Shown here: positions 1 through 11,330 of the stretch, one piece after another
Layout: each line of letters begins with the position of its first letter
Position numbering within the stretch: the first letter of the stretch is position 1
Source: Coix lacryma-jobi var. lacryma-jobi
Lineage: Eukaryota > Streptophyta > Magnoliopsida > Poales > Poaceae
Direction: 5' to 3'
NCBI GenBank assembly: GCA_009763385.1
Contig: CM019825.1
Span: 16,499,621 to 16,563,620 of the forward strand
DNA length: 64,000 bases
The notes under the pieces: generated by a model
Databases searched by the model: none
What the model saw: the letters and a program-made list of their open reading frames with translations, nothing else
Told to the model about the DNA's origin: nothing
Translations under genes and position numbers: made by a program

Positions 1-807
1 AATTCCGTGAGTTCAAGCGCTCAGAGGCTCAAGCTTGTAGATAGAACGCTACCAGGACCCCTTCCACAACAAGTTCAGGGACAGCCTTGCTATCTACCAC
101 AGGTGGTCGATCATCATTATCCTGTGCTATTTCTGAGCCAAGCACGGAAAGCCATGCCAAGTGCATCAGAAGCAAGAAGAAGAAGAAGCAAGCTGTTGTG
201 GTTGCCAGATGCATCGGTAGGCACAATGTGTCACATCAGAGTCGATCACAGAACACATGGTGGATGAATCAGATAGTCACACAGGCACAAGTGCAATCGA
301 CCGATCGAGACATGGAAAGCATACACATGCAGCAGAGACGAAAGTCAGAGGACAGATACAGAGACAGCTGGAGTATCGTGGAGCAGACGAGCTATGATGA
401 TAAAGTTCGTGGAAGGCTAGATCGAGATCAGCTAGTCCCTGAAGCTCACCTATGACTGTCGACTCTAGATGCTGATACGAATGCATAAGATCTTGTGCCG
501 TTGCAGAGTCTGCTGAGACTGAAGTGAGATGATATATTTGGAATGATTGAGACCAGAAATAGGATTGAAGCAGGAGAGAGAGTCAGCAGAGAGCATAGAA
601 GTGTGAAGATGTGGATGGTGTGAACACAAGGGATGATGATGAAGTGAATCAGAATGACAGAGAGAGATGATAGTGATGAGAGATGAGAGCAGATGTGAGA
701 GCGATGACAATGAGTAGACAGAATGGAGATGATAGAGAGGATATGTGAGATGATGAGATGAGCAGGAAGTCACCGTCTGCACATTGAGTTTGTAGATTGA
801 CTTAGTT
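1..807. other. Unresolved sequence upstream of gypsy pol, with GA-rich tract
   Basis: No gene is recognisable here. From about 510 to 780 the plus strand is strongly purine-rich and built of degenerate GATGA/GAGAGA-type words, a low-complexity tract. Open frames in the first 480 bases have no recognisable domain. It may be earlier pol/gag sequence of the following retroelement that has decayed beyond recognition, or flanking DNA. Confidence 0.4.
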
Positions 808-2048
808 ATGGCCTATGCGCAGAGCGCTAGAGTCGATAGAATGAGACTAGTAGAGCTCAAGAAGCAGTTGCAAGAGCTAACGGATAAGGGTTTTCTCAGG
901 CCTAGTGCATCACCTTGGGGATCACCGTTCTCTTTGTAAAGAAGAAAGATGGATCAATGCGCATGTGTGTTGATTACCGTAGTCTGAATGCGGTCACGAT
1001 CAAGAACAAGTACCCATTGCCTCGCATTGATGACCTACTTGATCAATTGAGAAAGGCCAAGTACTTCTCCAAGATTGACTTGAGATCTGGCTACCATCAG
1101 ATGAAGATCAAACCTGAAGATGTTGCAAAGACTGCTTTTGTCACCAGATATGGGCAATATGAGTTCATGGTAGTTTCTTTCGGGTTGACTAATGCACCCG
1201 CCTACTTCATGAACATGATGAACAAGGTCTTCATGGAAGAATTAGACAAGTTTTGCGTAGTTTTCATTGACCACATCTTGATCTATTCAGAAACAGCTGA
1301 GGAACATGAGCCTCAGAGTTGTACTTGAGAAGCTAAGGCAGAATCAGTTGTATGCCAAGTTCGAGAAATGCGAGTTCTGGCTTGAGAGAGTTGCTTTCCT
1401 TGGGCATGTGTTGACAGCAGATGGTGTTGCAGTAGACCCCGCCAAGATTGAGGCAGTCTCAGAATGGAAGCAACCTCAGAGTGCCACCGACATCAGGAGT
1501 TTCCTAGGATTGGCTGGATATTATCGCCGATTCATTGAGAACTTTTCCAAGATCGCGAAGCCAATGACAGAGCTACTACAGAAGAATGCTCCATTTGTTT
1601 GGAATGAGGCACGTGAGAAGAGCTTCCAAGAGCTTAAGAGAAGACTCACGACCACTCCAATCCTTGCCTTACCCGATATTCATCAGAATTTCGTGGTATA
1701 TTGTGATGCTTCCAAGCAAGGGTTAGGATGTGTTCTCATGCAGAATGACAGAGTGATCGCGTATGCTTCACGACAGCTAAGGGATCACGAGAAGAACTAC
1801 CCCACACATGATCTTGAGTTAGCTGCAGTTGTTCATGCTCTCAAGATTTGGAGTTGATCAGCAACAAGTGTGACATCTACACCGATCACAAGAGTCTCAA
1901 GTATTTCTTCACGCAGAATGAGTTGAATATGAGACAGCGAAGATGGTTAGAATTGATCAAAGATTATGATCTAGAGATTCATTACCATCCTATCCTGGTA
2001 AAGCAAATGTTGTGGCAGATGCCTTGAGCAGAAAGGGTTACCATACTT
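808..2048 (+). pseudogene. Ty3/gypsy retrotransposon pol fragment (reverse transcriptase + RNase H), frameshifted
   Basis: Encodes the replicative core of a Ty3/gypsy LTR retrotransposon in at least four disjoint frames. The piece from 808 gives the conserved run-in ending SPWG, then the frame shifts near 915. The 915-1328 frame carries FVKKKDGSMRMCVDYRSLN, the KIDLRSGYHQ motif with the first catalytic Asp (residue 55) and the LTNAPAYF motif. A further shift near 1306 leads to the connection/RNase H part up to 1857 (GLAGYYRRFI, CDASKQGLG, YASRQL), and homology continues to about 2047 in another frame. The catalytic FIDD box reads FIDH: the second Asp is His, codon 1272-1274. No LTR, protease or integrase is attached. 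Recognition is certain from these motifs; the element is dead by both frameshift and active-site loss. Homology stops sharply near 2048. Confidence 0.93.
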
Positions 2049-2049
2049 A

Positions 2050-2699
2050 GTGCACTGAGGGACTTGGGCATTATCCATTTCTTTAGGTCTACCAAGACCT
2101 TTCGGTAAAGCCTTTGATGAGAAGTTGCAAAATTTATTTATTCCCCCTTCTTCTTAGTCTTCAGATGTGGAAGGCCCAAGCAAGCTTCCATCTTCATACG
2201 TGGATCCTTTGTTGGGAAAAGATTGCCGCCTATAAAGCACTATTCTGATTTCAGAGTTGGAGCCCATATTCCTTCGAGAAAAGGAAGAAATAAAGAAATC
2301 AAACAATCTATGAGTTTATTTCAAAACGGGCGCCACTCAACAATGCCAATGAGGAAGCACTCTACTATTTAAATTAAATGAAATTCAAAAGAAAGAAGTT
2401 TCGAAGCAATCGAAGGAGCAGAACAACATGGATATGAAATATACTCAACTATTCGGGGAAGTGCCGTATAAGTGTAAAGCAATAACACAAAAGGAAGGAA
2501 TTATTCTAAAAGAGTAAATCTCTAAATAAATCTATTCCTATGTCCAAATCAACTTATTCAAGTGAACCACCAAATGAGTGAGGTCCTTATATATGATACG
2601 CAGTTCGAGAAAATAAGACAGGGTTTTTTTTAAGGCTTCCAGAGAAAAGGCAGGCTATCTACACCTCGCTCAGTGGAAGAAAAAATGCAAGCTCTGACA
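2050..2699. other. Unassigned sequence after the gypsy fragment
   Basis: I see no recognisable gene, tRNA or repeat. The base composition shifts to the A+T-richer, mitochondrial-spacer-like character seen in most of the following 48 kb. The left junction of the organelle-type block is probably near 2050. Confidence 0.35.
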
Positions 2700-3340
2700 A
2701 TTCTAATGAAGTCTAACCAGGCGAGCTCGAATGAATTCATAGCCAGAACCAATGCACAATTCGACACTCAGTCAGGACTGAAGAGGTAAACAAATTGATT
2801 CAATCGATACCAGAACTAAAAAACGTGATGAAAGATTAGCGTTGTTAGAGAAAATGACTGAAACACTGTGCAACTCCTTGAAAGTGAATCCGGATACTGT
2901 GAGACCTGTAGAGGGGTTAACTGAGAGAAGAATTCGTTGGAAAAATCCGGGAAATGAATTGCGACCAGTGGCTAATCATGGGCCGAGACCTAACTATAGG
3001 TCTGAATTACCAGTGTTTCCTGGTCCCAGGAATTGGGAACGAAAATGTGAGACCTACTTCACAATGAATCTGGTACCTGACAATCTGAGAACTGAGCTGG
3101 CCTCAATGAATCTGGTAGGTGAAGCATATAATATAATTGGTATTATGGGTTCCAGTTAGAGCATGGTACAAGACCTTGGCTTAACTTTGTGGGAGCACTG
3201 TACCAAAGGTTTGAGGACAGATCTGTATCTGGTTTCTGTGGCCAGTTTAAGAACATGTACCAGACTGGTACAGTAAAAGAGTACCCTTCTTGTTTCTCAA
3301 AACCCAGCGAGCTCCAGCCACGATGGAGCAAGCCTATAGC
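2700..3340 (+). pseudogene. Ty3/gypsy gag fragment
   Basis: The plus-strand frame 2842-3159 contains the gag capsid signature: a Phe-x-Gly-type run (VFPGPRNWERKCETYF), then VPDNLRTELASMNLVGEAYN. After a frameshift near 3150 the homology continues with WLNFVGALYQRFEDRSV and a TGTVKEY segment, the usual second half of the retrotransposon gag domain. Upstream (2700-2840) a coiled-coil-like lead-in is readable but contains stops. Assignment rests on this order of motifs, known for grass gypsy elements. It is decayed and has no LTRs. It abuts plastid-derived psbB sequence at about 3.4 kb. Confidence 0.75.
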
Positions 3341-3454
3341 GAGTGATTGAACGAGCCAGTTCCAAACACTTCTCTTTATCTATTCCCGCGCCTGATAGGG
3401 TTTACCTTTTCTGAAATCTTAGCAAAGGGCTTCCATACTCATGTAAGAATCTTT

Positions 3455-4200
3455 CTTGTATTTCTTGCAGGGGTGGCTTGTTTTGGCTTTGGTGCATTTC
3501 ATGTAACGGGTTTATATGGCCCTGGGATATGGGTGTCCGATCCTTACGGACTAACTGGAAAAGTACAAGCTGTAAATCCTGCATGGAGTGCAGAAGGATC
3601 CTTTCGTTCCGGGAGGAATAGCTTCGCATCATATTGCTGCGGGCATATTAGCGGGCCTATTCCATCTAAGTGTCCGTCCGCCTCAACGTCTATACAAGGG
3701 TTACGTATGGGCAATATTTAAACTGTACTTTCCAGTAGTATCGCTGCTGTTTTTTTTGCTGCTTTCGTAGTTGCCGGAACTATGTGGTATGGATCAGCAA
3801 CTACCCCAATCGAATTATTTTGGCCTACTCGTTATCAGTGGGATCAGGGATACTTTCAGCAAGAAATATATCGAAGAGTTAGCGATGGGTTAGCCGAAAA
3901 TCTTAGTTTATCGGAAGCTTGGTCTAAACCGAGAAACAAGTTTTTTCGCATCGCTAATAATCCGGCGAAGGGAGGATTCTTCAGAGCGGGATCAATGGAC
4001 AACGGAGATTTCATAGCTGTCCGGGTGGTTAGGACATCCTATCTTGAGAGATTTAGAAGGGAATGCATGTGCCTCAAACTTTTTGTTTTGTTTTGTTAGA
4101 CGGATACGGGATTGTGAGAGCTGATGTTCCCTTTATAAGGGATAGAAATCCAGTGTCGAACAAGTAAGTGTAACTTTTAAGTTATCAGGTGGTGAACTCG
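3455..4200 (+). pseudogene. psbB: Plastid-derived psbB (photosystem II CP47) fragment
   Basis: psbB encodes CP47, a chlorophyll-binding core antenna protein of photosystem II. The fragment covers the middle of the gene. GVACFGFGAFHVTGLYGPG and the following SDPYGLTGKVQ stretch are read in one frame. After a frameshift near 3595, DPFVPGGIASHHIAAG and LAGLFHLSVRPPQRLYKG are in a second frame. Another follows with MWYGSATTPIELFWPTRYQW and the FQQEIYRRVS region from 3782, then NNPAKGGFFRAGSMDNGD at about 3955-4010. The last recognisable part is near GGELD at about 4190. Several frameshifts and substitutions make it non-functional. Plastid DNA inside mitochondrial DNA is common in grasses, so this is probably a mitochondrial plastid insert that moved on with the block. 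Confidence 0.92.
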
Positions 4201-5780
4201 ATAGAAAAGGGTTCTTTCTTATTCGTTAGAGGAGGGTTGTTCTTATGAACGAACAATTTCCAATGCTGCCAAGACAAGATGGTTGTGCAATCTTGTTATT
4301 TTTTGACTATAACTGCTACAACTACAAGACGAGAAAAAGATGCCAAAATCGAATCACAAAGGTAGTTACTTCCTGGATAGATGGAAGAAGATTGGAATGC
4401 GCCCCAAGAGGTGATCGAAATAAAGAGGATAGAAGTCTTTCAAAATCACCCCCGCGTAAAGGAAAAAGCCCTTTCTTATTCTTGGTCGTCTTGCCGAACT
4501 CCTTCCCCTGCTAAAAGATTTCCGTTTCAAACCAGGTTGTTCTTTCGCTTCTACGCTCGTCATTACCTTTTCGTGCTTTCTCGTACCAGTGCGTATATCA
4601 ATGAAATGGGGTTTCCTTTTAGAATAGAACCGCCCACTATGTCTGTGATCCAATCTCAGAACTCTTCTTTCTTTCCTATAGAATTCGTTCATCCAATAGC
4701 TCTCCAAACTCAGCTTTCATAAACAGGAGCCGAAAGAAGGCGGATTGATGCTTGTGTAATCATTCCACGGATAAAGAAAAGAGTGCATGCATCAGTCTCA
4801 GTCTCAAAGCCCTTTGAGGCAGTCGGAATTCTCGTATCAATAAGATCATATCGGTATCCATCTATGAAAGATCTCTATTGCATCAAACCTCCCCCTAGCC
4901 CGTCCCTTTTGGTATAGAAAGTTCCAGCCAATTCCAATAGCTTGATAGAGTAAATGGCGCTATTACCCTTCAGCTCAAACTTTCGGAAAGCTCTATAGTA
5001 TCGTATTCCGCTCGTATGCTCTCGTTATGTAATAGAATACCTTTTACCGTTCATCAAGTGAACGTAGCCCTTTCGTAGTCTATGCCCCTTTATTCTTAAG
5101 TGGGGGAATCCTCTGAAAGCCGGTGATCGAGTGAGTAAGTCCGCCAGGAAGCTAGTTCTTTAGGGCTTAAATGAAAGCTTGCCGGCTGTGAAAAGTATAC
5201 CTTTCCTTTCCCACCAGTTTTTCGGTGCCTTCTTTATGCTCGAGACTAAGGAAGCAAGAGGAAGAGTGAGGGTCGACAGGCAAAGAATGGCTTGAGTGAA
5301 AGCTGGAGTGGCACAAGACAGATTGAAAGCAAAGGGAATAGCTCATATGGAAAGATACATATATAGTAAATGGAAACCAATTTTAAAGTAATAAGCGATA
5401 TTCTAAAAGATTAAGAATGAATGAAGACTTTCTAATAACATAGGGTTCCCGTGCAGCCAATGGGATTGGGGGAGTAGTTCATAGTTCCCCTCTAGCCAAT
5501 CCTAAAAGTTCTTCTGCCTTCGATCCAGTGGTAAGCCTTTCAAGTTTCCAGCCAGTAGACAAGAAATTCTGTACTGTAAGTAAGAGACTAGGGATAGCCA
5601 TCAGAAAAGGGGAAGCCTGTCTCAATCAGTACTTCTTTTTTGGAAAGCCAGGTTTTTTTATATGAAACTCAGGCAAGAAGACGAAAAGACGTTCACGTTA
5701 CCAATTCCGTCTCGTCTGATCTTTTATTGGTTTTGTTTTTTCTCTCGTGCCCTGGTACAAAGAACTGATGTAGGGGTTGC
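4201..5780. other. Mitochondrial-type spacer with unrecognised ORFs
   Basis: Short open frames exist, the longest being 113 codons at 4381-4722 on the plus strand with a 113-codon frame on the opposite strand over nearly the same bases. Neither shows a domain, membrane segment or family motif that I recognise, and two overlapping antisense frames of equal length suggest chance. Nothing else identifiable is present up to the tRNA-like element at 5781. Confidence 0.4.
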
Positions 5781-5846
5781 CGCTCCTTAGTTCATCTCTC
5801 GGTAGAACAAGGCACCTATGCGGTGGGTTCGACTCCCACAGGAGCG
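5781..5846 (+). ncRNA. tRNA-like structure with reduced anticodon arm (t-element candidate)
   Basis: The 66-nt segment has a perfect 7-bp acceptor stem (CGCTCCT at 5781-5787 with AGGAGCG at 5840-5846). It has a D-arm with stem GTTC/GAAC and a CGGTA loop, and a perfect T-arm GTGGG-TTCGACT-CCCAC. Only about 14 nt lie between the D- and T-arms, too few for a normal anticodon arm plus variable loop (about 21-22 nt). It therefore cannot be an ordinary tRNA. Plant mitochondria use tRNA-like t-elements as RNase P/RNase Z processing signals at transcript ends, which this resembles. The alternative is a tRNA gene with a deleted anticodon arm. Confidence 0.6.
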
Positions 5847-7015
5847 TACATTTCCAATCGATTTGGTACTTTTCTTGATTCAGAGTTCTTGCTGTCCATT
5901 ACAGATTCTTTAGCGATGTAAAGCCATCAGGCAGTAGACCGGCAAGGGAACGGCTGTCTCGGTATTCGTTCTTGAACTATGCTCCCCACCCCAAGGGTTA
6001 AAGCAACTCGAATCTCTCTCCTTTCCTCAAAGGAATCGTTACGAGCAGAAAACTTGGATTGGAAGAAAAGTACTGTACCAAACACAGTAGCGGCGTATTT
6101 AGCTACCTTAGAACCGTTACTCCACCGAGGAGCCGTTTATCCGACGCAAGACTAGCGCAATCCTTTTTTTCCAATGGCAACTATAAAATCCGAAACAATA
6201 GGTGTCTTCGGCCGATCAATTGGAGCCGAATCCCGTAGAGTAATCCGTTTTCGTAGCAAGGAAGGAGCCCTAAGCTAGGTAGCTGTTCTTGGGATTTCCG
6301 TTCTTGGGATTACCGGTGCCCAGGAAAGAATGGATAAAGCAATGCCGGTACTAAATTGATCAAACATGATGGTGATCTGCTACCCACCTACTCTAATAGA
6401 AGCACTACAGGGGTATCAACTATTGAAAAAAATACTCAAACCAACTATTCAAATAGCAGGCTTTATCTTTTAAAACAAGCAGGATTCCAGGAATTGGGAA
6501 GAAAAGAAAGAATCAAGGAAAGATCTTTCTCTTGAACTATAAACTAGAGGCAGACTTTCTCTCCTTCAATAGGAGAAGATGCTGGTCTAGCTTTTACTTC
6601 GGCGCCTACTTCCTTGTGAGCAGCCGCTTTTTCTTCTTTCCGTGGAGAAACCTAGTAACTTGGTTTTATTTTCCAACTCCTACTTTATTTGCCGCCTATT
6701 CGCTGGCACCAGTGACTTAACCAGTTAAAGCTTCTTTTTTCATTTCCAGGATCGGCCTACTGAGGACGTAGCGAGATTAGGACTTTTGCCGGATCCTACT
6801 TTTTTTCTTAGAAAGCTAGGACCTTTTTAACATAAAAAAGTAAAGGTTAGAGGATAGCCTACCTACATGGAATTGGAAGAGAAAATAGGTTTGAACCCCA
6901 CTTCAAAAAGGGGCCGTCTACACCCCCACCTCCTTTGCCCTACTTACCCGAGCTTCCGGCTTTGGCGAATCGTGAATACATGTTAACCAGAAGAGTCCGA
7001 CTTGCTAAAGACCTC
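5847..7015. other. Unassigned mitochondrial-type spacer
   Basis: No gene or RNA recognised. A 62-codon plus-strand frame at 6532-6720 is rich in Phe/Trp but has no family signature. Confidence 0.35.
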
Positions 7016-7330
7016 CTAAGGCAGCTGCAAGAACAGAGGGAGGCTCATCTGCCCCCACAACAGGGATGGAAAGGTATCGATCGACCATGAACTTGCCGAA
7101 TTTCTTTGACCACTGCCTCGGAGCCCATACAAGCTCTTCTTCAACAACCATATGTGACCTTCTTTTCCCCGAGTTTCGAACCCCTCCCCTCGGGTTGCAC
7201 CATGTAGATCTCCTCCTCCTCGTTGTTGCCGTGGAGAAAGACCGTATTCACGTCTAGTTGAAATAGATGCAAGTCCTCGGCCGCTACTATACCGAGAATC
7301 GTCCGGATGGTTTTGAGCTTGACTGCTTAC
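7016..7330 (-). pseudogene. Ty1/copia reverse transcriptase fragment
   Basis: On the minus strand the segment keeps the copia RT block that follows the first catalytic motif: a degenerate HG-N-EEEIYM equivalent, then EGFETRGKE and LLKKSLYGLR. These are diagnostic of the copia RT region. The reading frame is interrupted (extra residues between GATRG and EGFE) and only about 100 codons are left. No LTR, integrase or RNase H is attached. It lies in sequence that otherwise looks mitochondrial, where such nuclear-derived copia scraps are known in plants. Confidence 0.75.
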
Positions 7331-7375
7331 CTGAAAGCATGCGGCACTCAACTCAGCTGAAGAATTCACTTCCAC

Positions 7376-10177
7376 CCTCTATAGCTCATAGTCACGGTAT
7401 CCTCCTATATTCATAAAGCGTCCTCCTACATTCCGAAAGCGACCCTAGCACCAGTTTATCTTTCAACTCTCATATAGACCATTATCAACCCATCCTTCGA
7501 CTACCCTATGGCCTATCTATAAAAGAACAATTATTTATAAATATCAATCAATAAGCAATTGCTTAACCCAATGTTTAGTCCGAATGATCGATATATCATC
7601 AATGGATGACGGAAACCGTTTTTTATACTAGTGAGTAACAAGCACTATATCGACCATACTCTCTTGTCCTTACATCCCAGCCATTAAGCACTACATACTA
7701 TAGCAGTCAACTCACTATTTGCACTCCTTGCATTCCATGAGCTTTTCTTTCAATAGTAAGCAGGAAATGCGAATAAGAGAAGGGTAGAAGAAGCGATCTG
7801 CGAATTTCTTTATTTCACAACGGACGTTAGATAAATCATTTCTTAGGTATGGTATGCTACATCTTTGAAGAAAGAGTAGGTTATTACATTATGTCTAGTT
7901 GTTGAACAGGGCCCCACCTTGACTTGCCATCATGGCTACACTCTTTTCATCAAAGCAACTCTTCTTATCTTAAGAAGACCCCTATCGCTTCTTCTTTGAT
8001 CAATAAGCACTGGACTTTCCGCCTTGATCGTAGTAGTATGCTGAAGCAGCTCAAGATAAAAGCCCTGTTTAGCCATGGTCAGATTTCGGTAGTTGGACAC
8101 GGGATTAGGAAATTCCACCCTTTTCCACCGGCTCCAGGACAAGAGGGTACCGACGAGTATCGGCGACCCTGCACGAGAATAGAACCAATAGTTTTGCTTA
8201 TTTGAATTCTTCCATTATCTATCAAAATAGGAAATCGAAATAGATACGCGAAGTGGTGCCCTTGCTTCTGGATTCAAATCCATAGGGATAGGCAGGAGGG
8301 GAGCGAAAAGATAGATACGTTAATGTTTCCACCTACTCTCGAGTATAGCACAGGGCTGAGTTAAGTATAGGGATGATCCACTCGTCGTAAGATCCTGATG
8401 GGCCATCACATCCCTTGATGAGTAGATCATTCGTGTCTTACTGGTCAAAGGTAAGTAAGAACCTCTTGATATCGGGAAGTGCAAATAAATAATAGGTCAG
8501 TCTTGCTGTCTCAAATAGGGATTGAGTGCCTGTGGAGAAGAGATGGGTGGTTTGATTGAGGAAAGAATAGGAAAAGAAGGAAGAAGGATAGCATATTGAC
8601 CGTGCTCTGCGAAGTTCGGTGGAAGTCAGCTGGAATCGTACCCAGCAAGGTTCTATTAATTGGTAAACTACTTAGTAGTAGTCAACCCCTGATTATAGGC
8701 AAGCCCTGCTCTTGTATATCGATAAAGAAAGGGAGAGGACGGCACATTTGCGTCCAGCGGAATCGATCATCGTTCCCCCACGACCAAGACCCAATTCAAT
8801 ATCTTAATAGGAAGAATGTCTTGATCCGCCTCGTATATCTATCATTTGTGTTGATCTGGAATCGAGATTGGAATGCCTTGCTCTGCCTAATCGTGAATAG
8901 TATATGCCTCATCCCGCTAGCCAGATCTCTACCGTCTTATTGATCGAAAGCTAGGGATACTTATTTCTTTTCTTGATGATTGAAAAGCTAGTTTGAATTC
9001 GTTGATCTGCCGATACCGGTGTATGCCCCATTTCACTGGCCAGCGAGCTTGTGTATTACTTTGCAAATGTAGGGCCGCGTATCTCTTTTATTTACTTCTG
9101 TTGATGTCTCGCTTAGCGGTTAGTTAAGGATAGCAATGCTATTGTCCATTCCGTCTAGCCGCTATTGTCCAATTATAGTATAGTACAGTGTCAGTTAGGA
9201 CTGGCCCGCCCTGTTTGCTTCCTCGAGAGTGAGAGAAGGAAGTCCTAGAGAGGGGCACTATTTCTTCCGAGAAGTGCAAGATGGGGAATAACCTATTGAT
9301 ATCGCTGAGTCAAGATAGAAAGGAGCCTTATTTCTATCAGCTAGTGCAAGCTAGGTTGTTGTTTTGGGCACAAAGCCTTGCTCTCCCCAATCAAGGTATA
9401 ATTGTTGGGCGGCTAGTGCTGCAAGCAAGCAATCAGCATTTCGTTCACTTAGTGAATATAGAACTGTGATCGGTGACGCTAAGTCAGCTAGTTATTGTCT
9501 CTTCTCCCTATTTATTTTATTAAAGAAAGTCTGTTCCCTAAGGAAGTGAAGGATCGCGGAAGTCTTTAGCTTTAGCCACCACCTATTTTTCATCAAAGCC
9601 CCTTACCCTTGCTTCTTTCCCTTAAAACTCTTTGGTACACGCTTTATCGAGACTAGGATTTCTGTCTTACGCCGGGTGAAACCTATACTCTTTGACCTAC
9701 CCCAACAAGCATTTTTGGCGAATTCTTTTCCTTTCTACTCAAGGAAATTGACAGCTAGGATCCTATCCTATTTGATCGATCGCTCAGCCTCTGTAGTCCA
9801 CTCTTTCAATATAGGAAGAGGAAGTAGAGAAAAGGATGCAAGCCCAAAGTCTAGGAACTCATTTCCTGGCAAAAAAGCAATCCACTGTGTCGAGGAAGGG
9901 AAGAAAGGCTCTGCTTTTGGTATTTATTTATCAAAGAAAGACACATTTAAGCGAGCGTGGCAAGGGACTAAGTTTTTGTTGTCGCGGGATAGTAAAAAGC
10001 ATTGGCGGATGCTAGCTAGGCATATTATTAGTTTAGTTTGTTTACAGTAGGAATTCGAAGATAGCTATTTTAGAGAAAGACCGGAATAGGCAGTCACAGA
10101 TGTAAGTAGAAGTTTAGAAGCAGGTAAGGTTTATGCACGACGAGATATGCTAGTAGTGGTAGTAGAAGAGGAATAGC
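7376..10177. other. Mitochondrial-type spacer with unrecognised ORFs
   Basis: Contains open frames of 93 codons (7924-8205, plus), 115 codons (8596-8943, plus) and 124 codons (9676-10050, plus). None has a motif I recognise. The 9676-10050 frame is basic and Ser/Lys-rich with no membrane segment. Codon use gives no clear coding bias. I see no tRNA or rRNA here. Confidence 0.35.
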
Positions 10178-11330
10178 TTGTGCTTTTTTCGCGGGATAGA
10201 TTCTCAGTATAGCACATTCACAGTAGGCAAGAATTGGGATAGTGTTGAGTTGGTTTCTCGCCAAATAGATTCAAGGATAACTCGATTTGATACTAAGTAC
10301 GAGAAGGTGCTTAGAACACATACGGGATCAGATAAGGCTAGCAGCTCTAGTATTGGTAATAAATCTTACAAGGGAATACTAGATACACCAGTTGTGGTAA
10401 GTCAATTCATTCAGGATGCTCGTAAGTCTCGTGAATCCAATAATAGGGCTTTAGTAGAGGCGCGAAGCGTGGAGATTGATAAATAAAAAGGACACACAGT
10501 ACCAGACCAAGTAACAAGATCAGCCTTACCAAAACTGGATTTTCCAAAGAAAGAGGGGACAGATCCTGATGAGTGGGTGATTCAATGTAACCATTACTTT
10601 TCTCTCTGCCCAGTTCCTGATACAAACAAGACCCATATGGTAGTGTTGCAGTTTAGTGGGAAAGCCAGTTCATGGTATAGAGGCTAGAATCTGACCCATG
10701 ATCACCCCTGATCTAATTGAACTGGTTCAGAGGGTATTCCCAGATGCTAGCGGCCTCACCTCACTGCTGCTGAGGAATGGAAGAGATTGTACCAAGTCCA
10801 TAATGGTCAAGATTCCACACAGAAGGGTCAAATCAAGGGCCTTAGCTTGGAATCTCCTGACTTACCTGAGCACTATTTTATCACTGCCTGCTTGAGTTGA
10901 GGGAAGACATAAAAGACCTTGTCATGGCAATGAAGGCAGTAAGCTTGATGCATTTTATCCAAAGACATGGAGAATTTCTTATCAAAAGAAAAGAAAGAAA
11001 AGCAGTTTCAAGCCTAACAACCTTCTGACATACCCTAGCCAGAATAAGGGAATTATGGTCAAGGGAAAAATGAAAGAGCATAAGCCAGAAAATGGAAACT
11101 CTCAGAATAGGAATGAAGTATGGGAAAAATAAGAGCCTTAGGCCTGTGCTTGACATGTGTTGAGCTACCCTGGTCATCAGTGCAAGGTGAAGATGAACAT
11201 AGTAATAGGTGACAGTGAAGAGAAGGAAGATGAGAGATACGTTCCTTAGAAGTCGTCTTCCACTTTCTTCCAGGAAAGCCTTTCACCGAGCGAGCAGCTA
11301 AGCCTATGCCCTCAGACATTGATTGCTATA
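10178..11330 (+). pseudogene. Ty3/gypsy gag remnant with degenerate zinc knuckle
   Basis: The 10178-10486 frame ends in a polar lead-in containing RQIDSRITRFDTKYEKVL. After its stop, the next frame gives the gag core LPKLDFPKKEGTDPDEWV, CNHYFSLCPVPDTNKTH and VLQFSGKASSWYRG. A stop and frameshift follow at about 10685. Further on, a basic linker is readable near 11000-11100, and a degenerate CCHC-type knuckle (CLTC then YPGHQC, in different frames) at about 11145-11185, followed by an acidic tail ending at a stop near 11250. Domain order matches grass gypsy Gag. Several stops and frameshifts make it inactive. It is separate in sequence from the gag pieces at 2.7 and 12.6 kb. Confidence 0.78.

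Noticed and set aside
510..780. CRISPR-like or satellite array in the GA-rich tract
   Set aside because: No regular unit or spacer pattern; it is simple low-complexity purine sequence.
4245..4722. 113-codon frames on both strands as a mitochondrial gene
   Set aside because: Antisense pair of equal length with no motif, membrane segment or known homologue that I recognise.
8265..8295. T-arm-like GGATTCAAATCCA as a tRNA
   Set aside because: No acceptor stem or D-arm can be paired around it.
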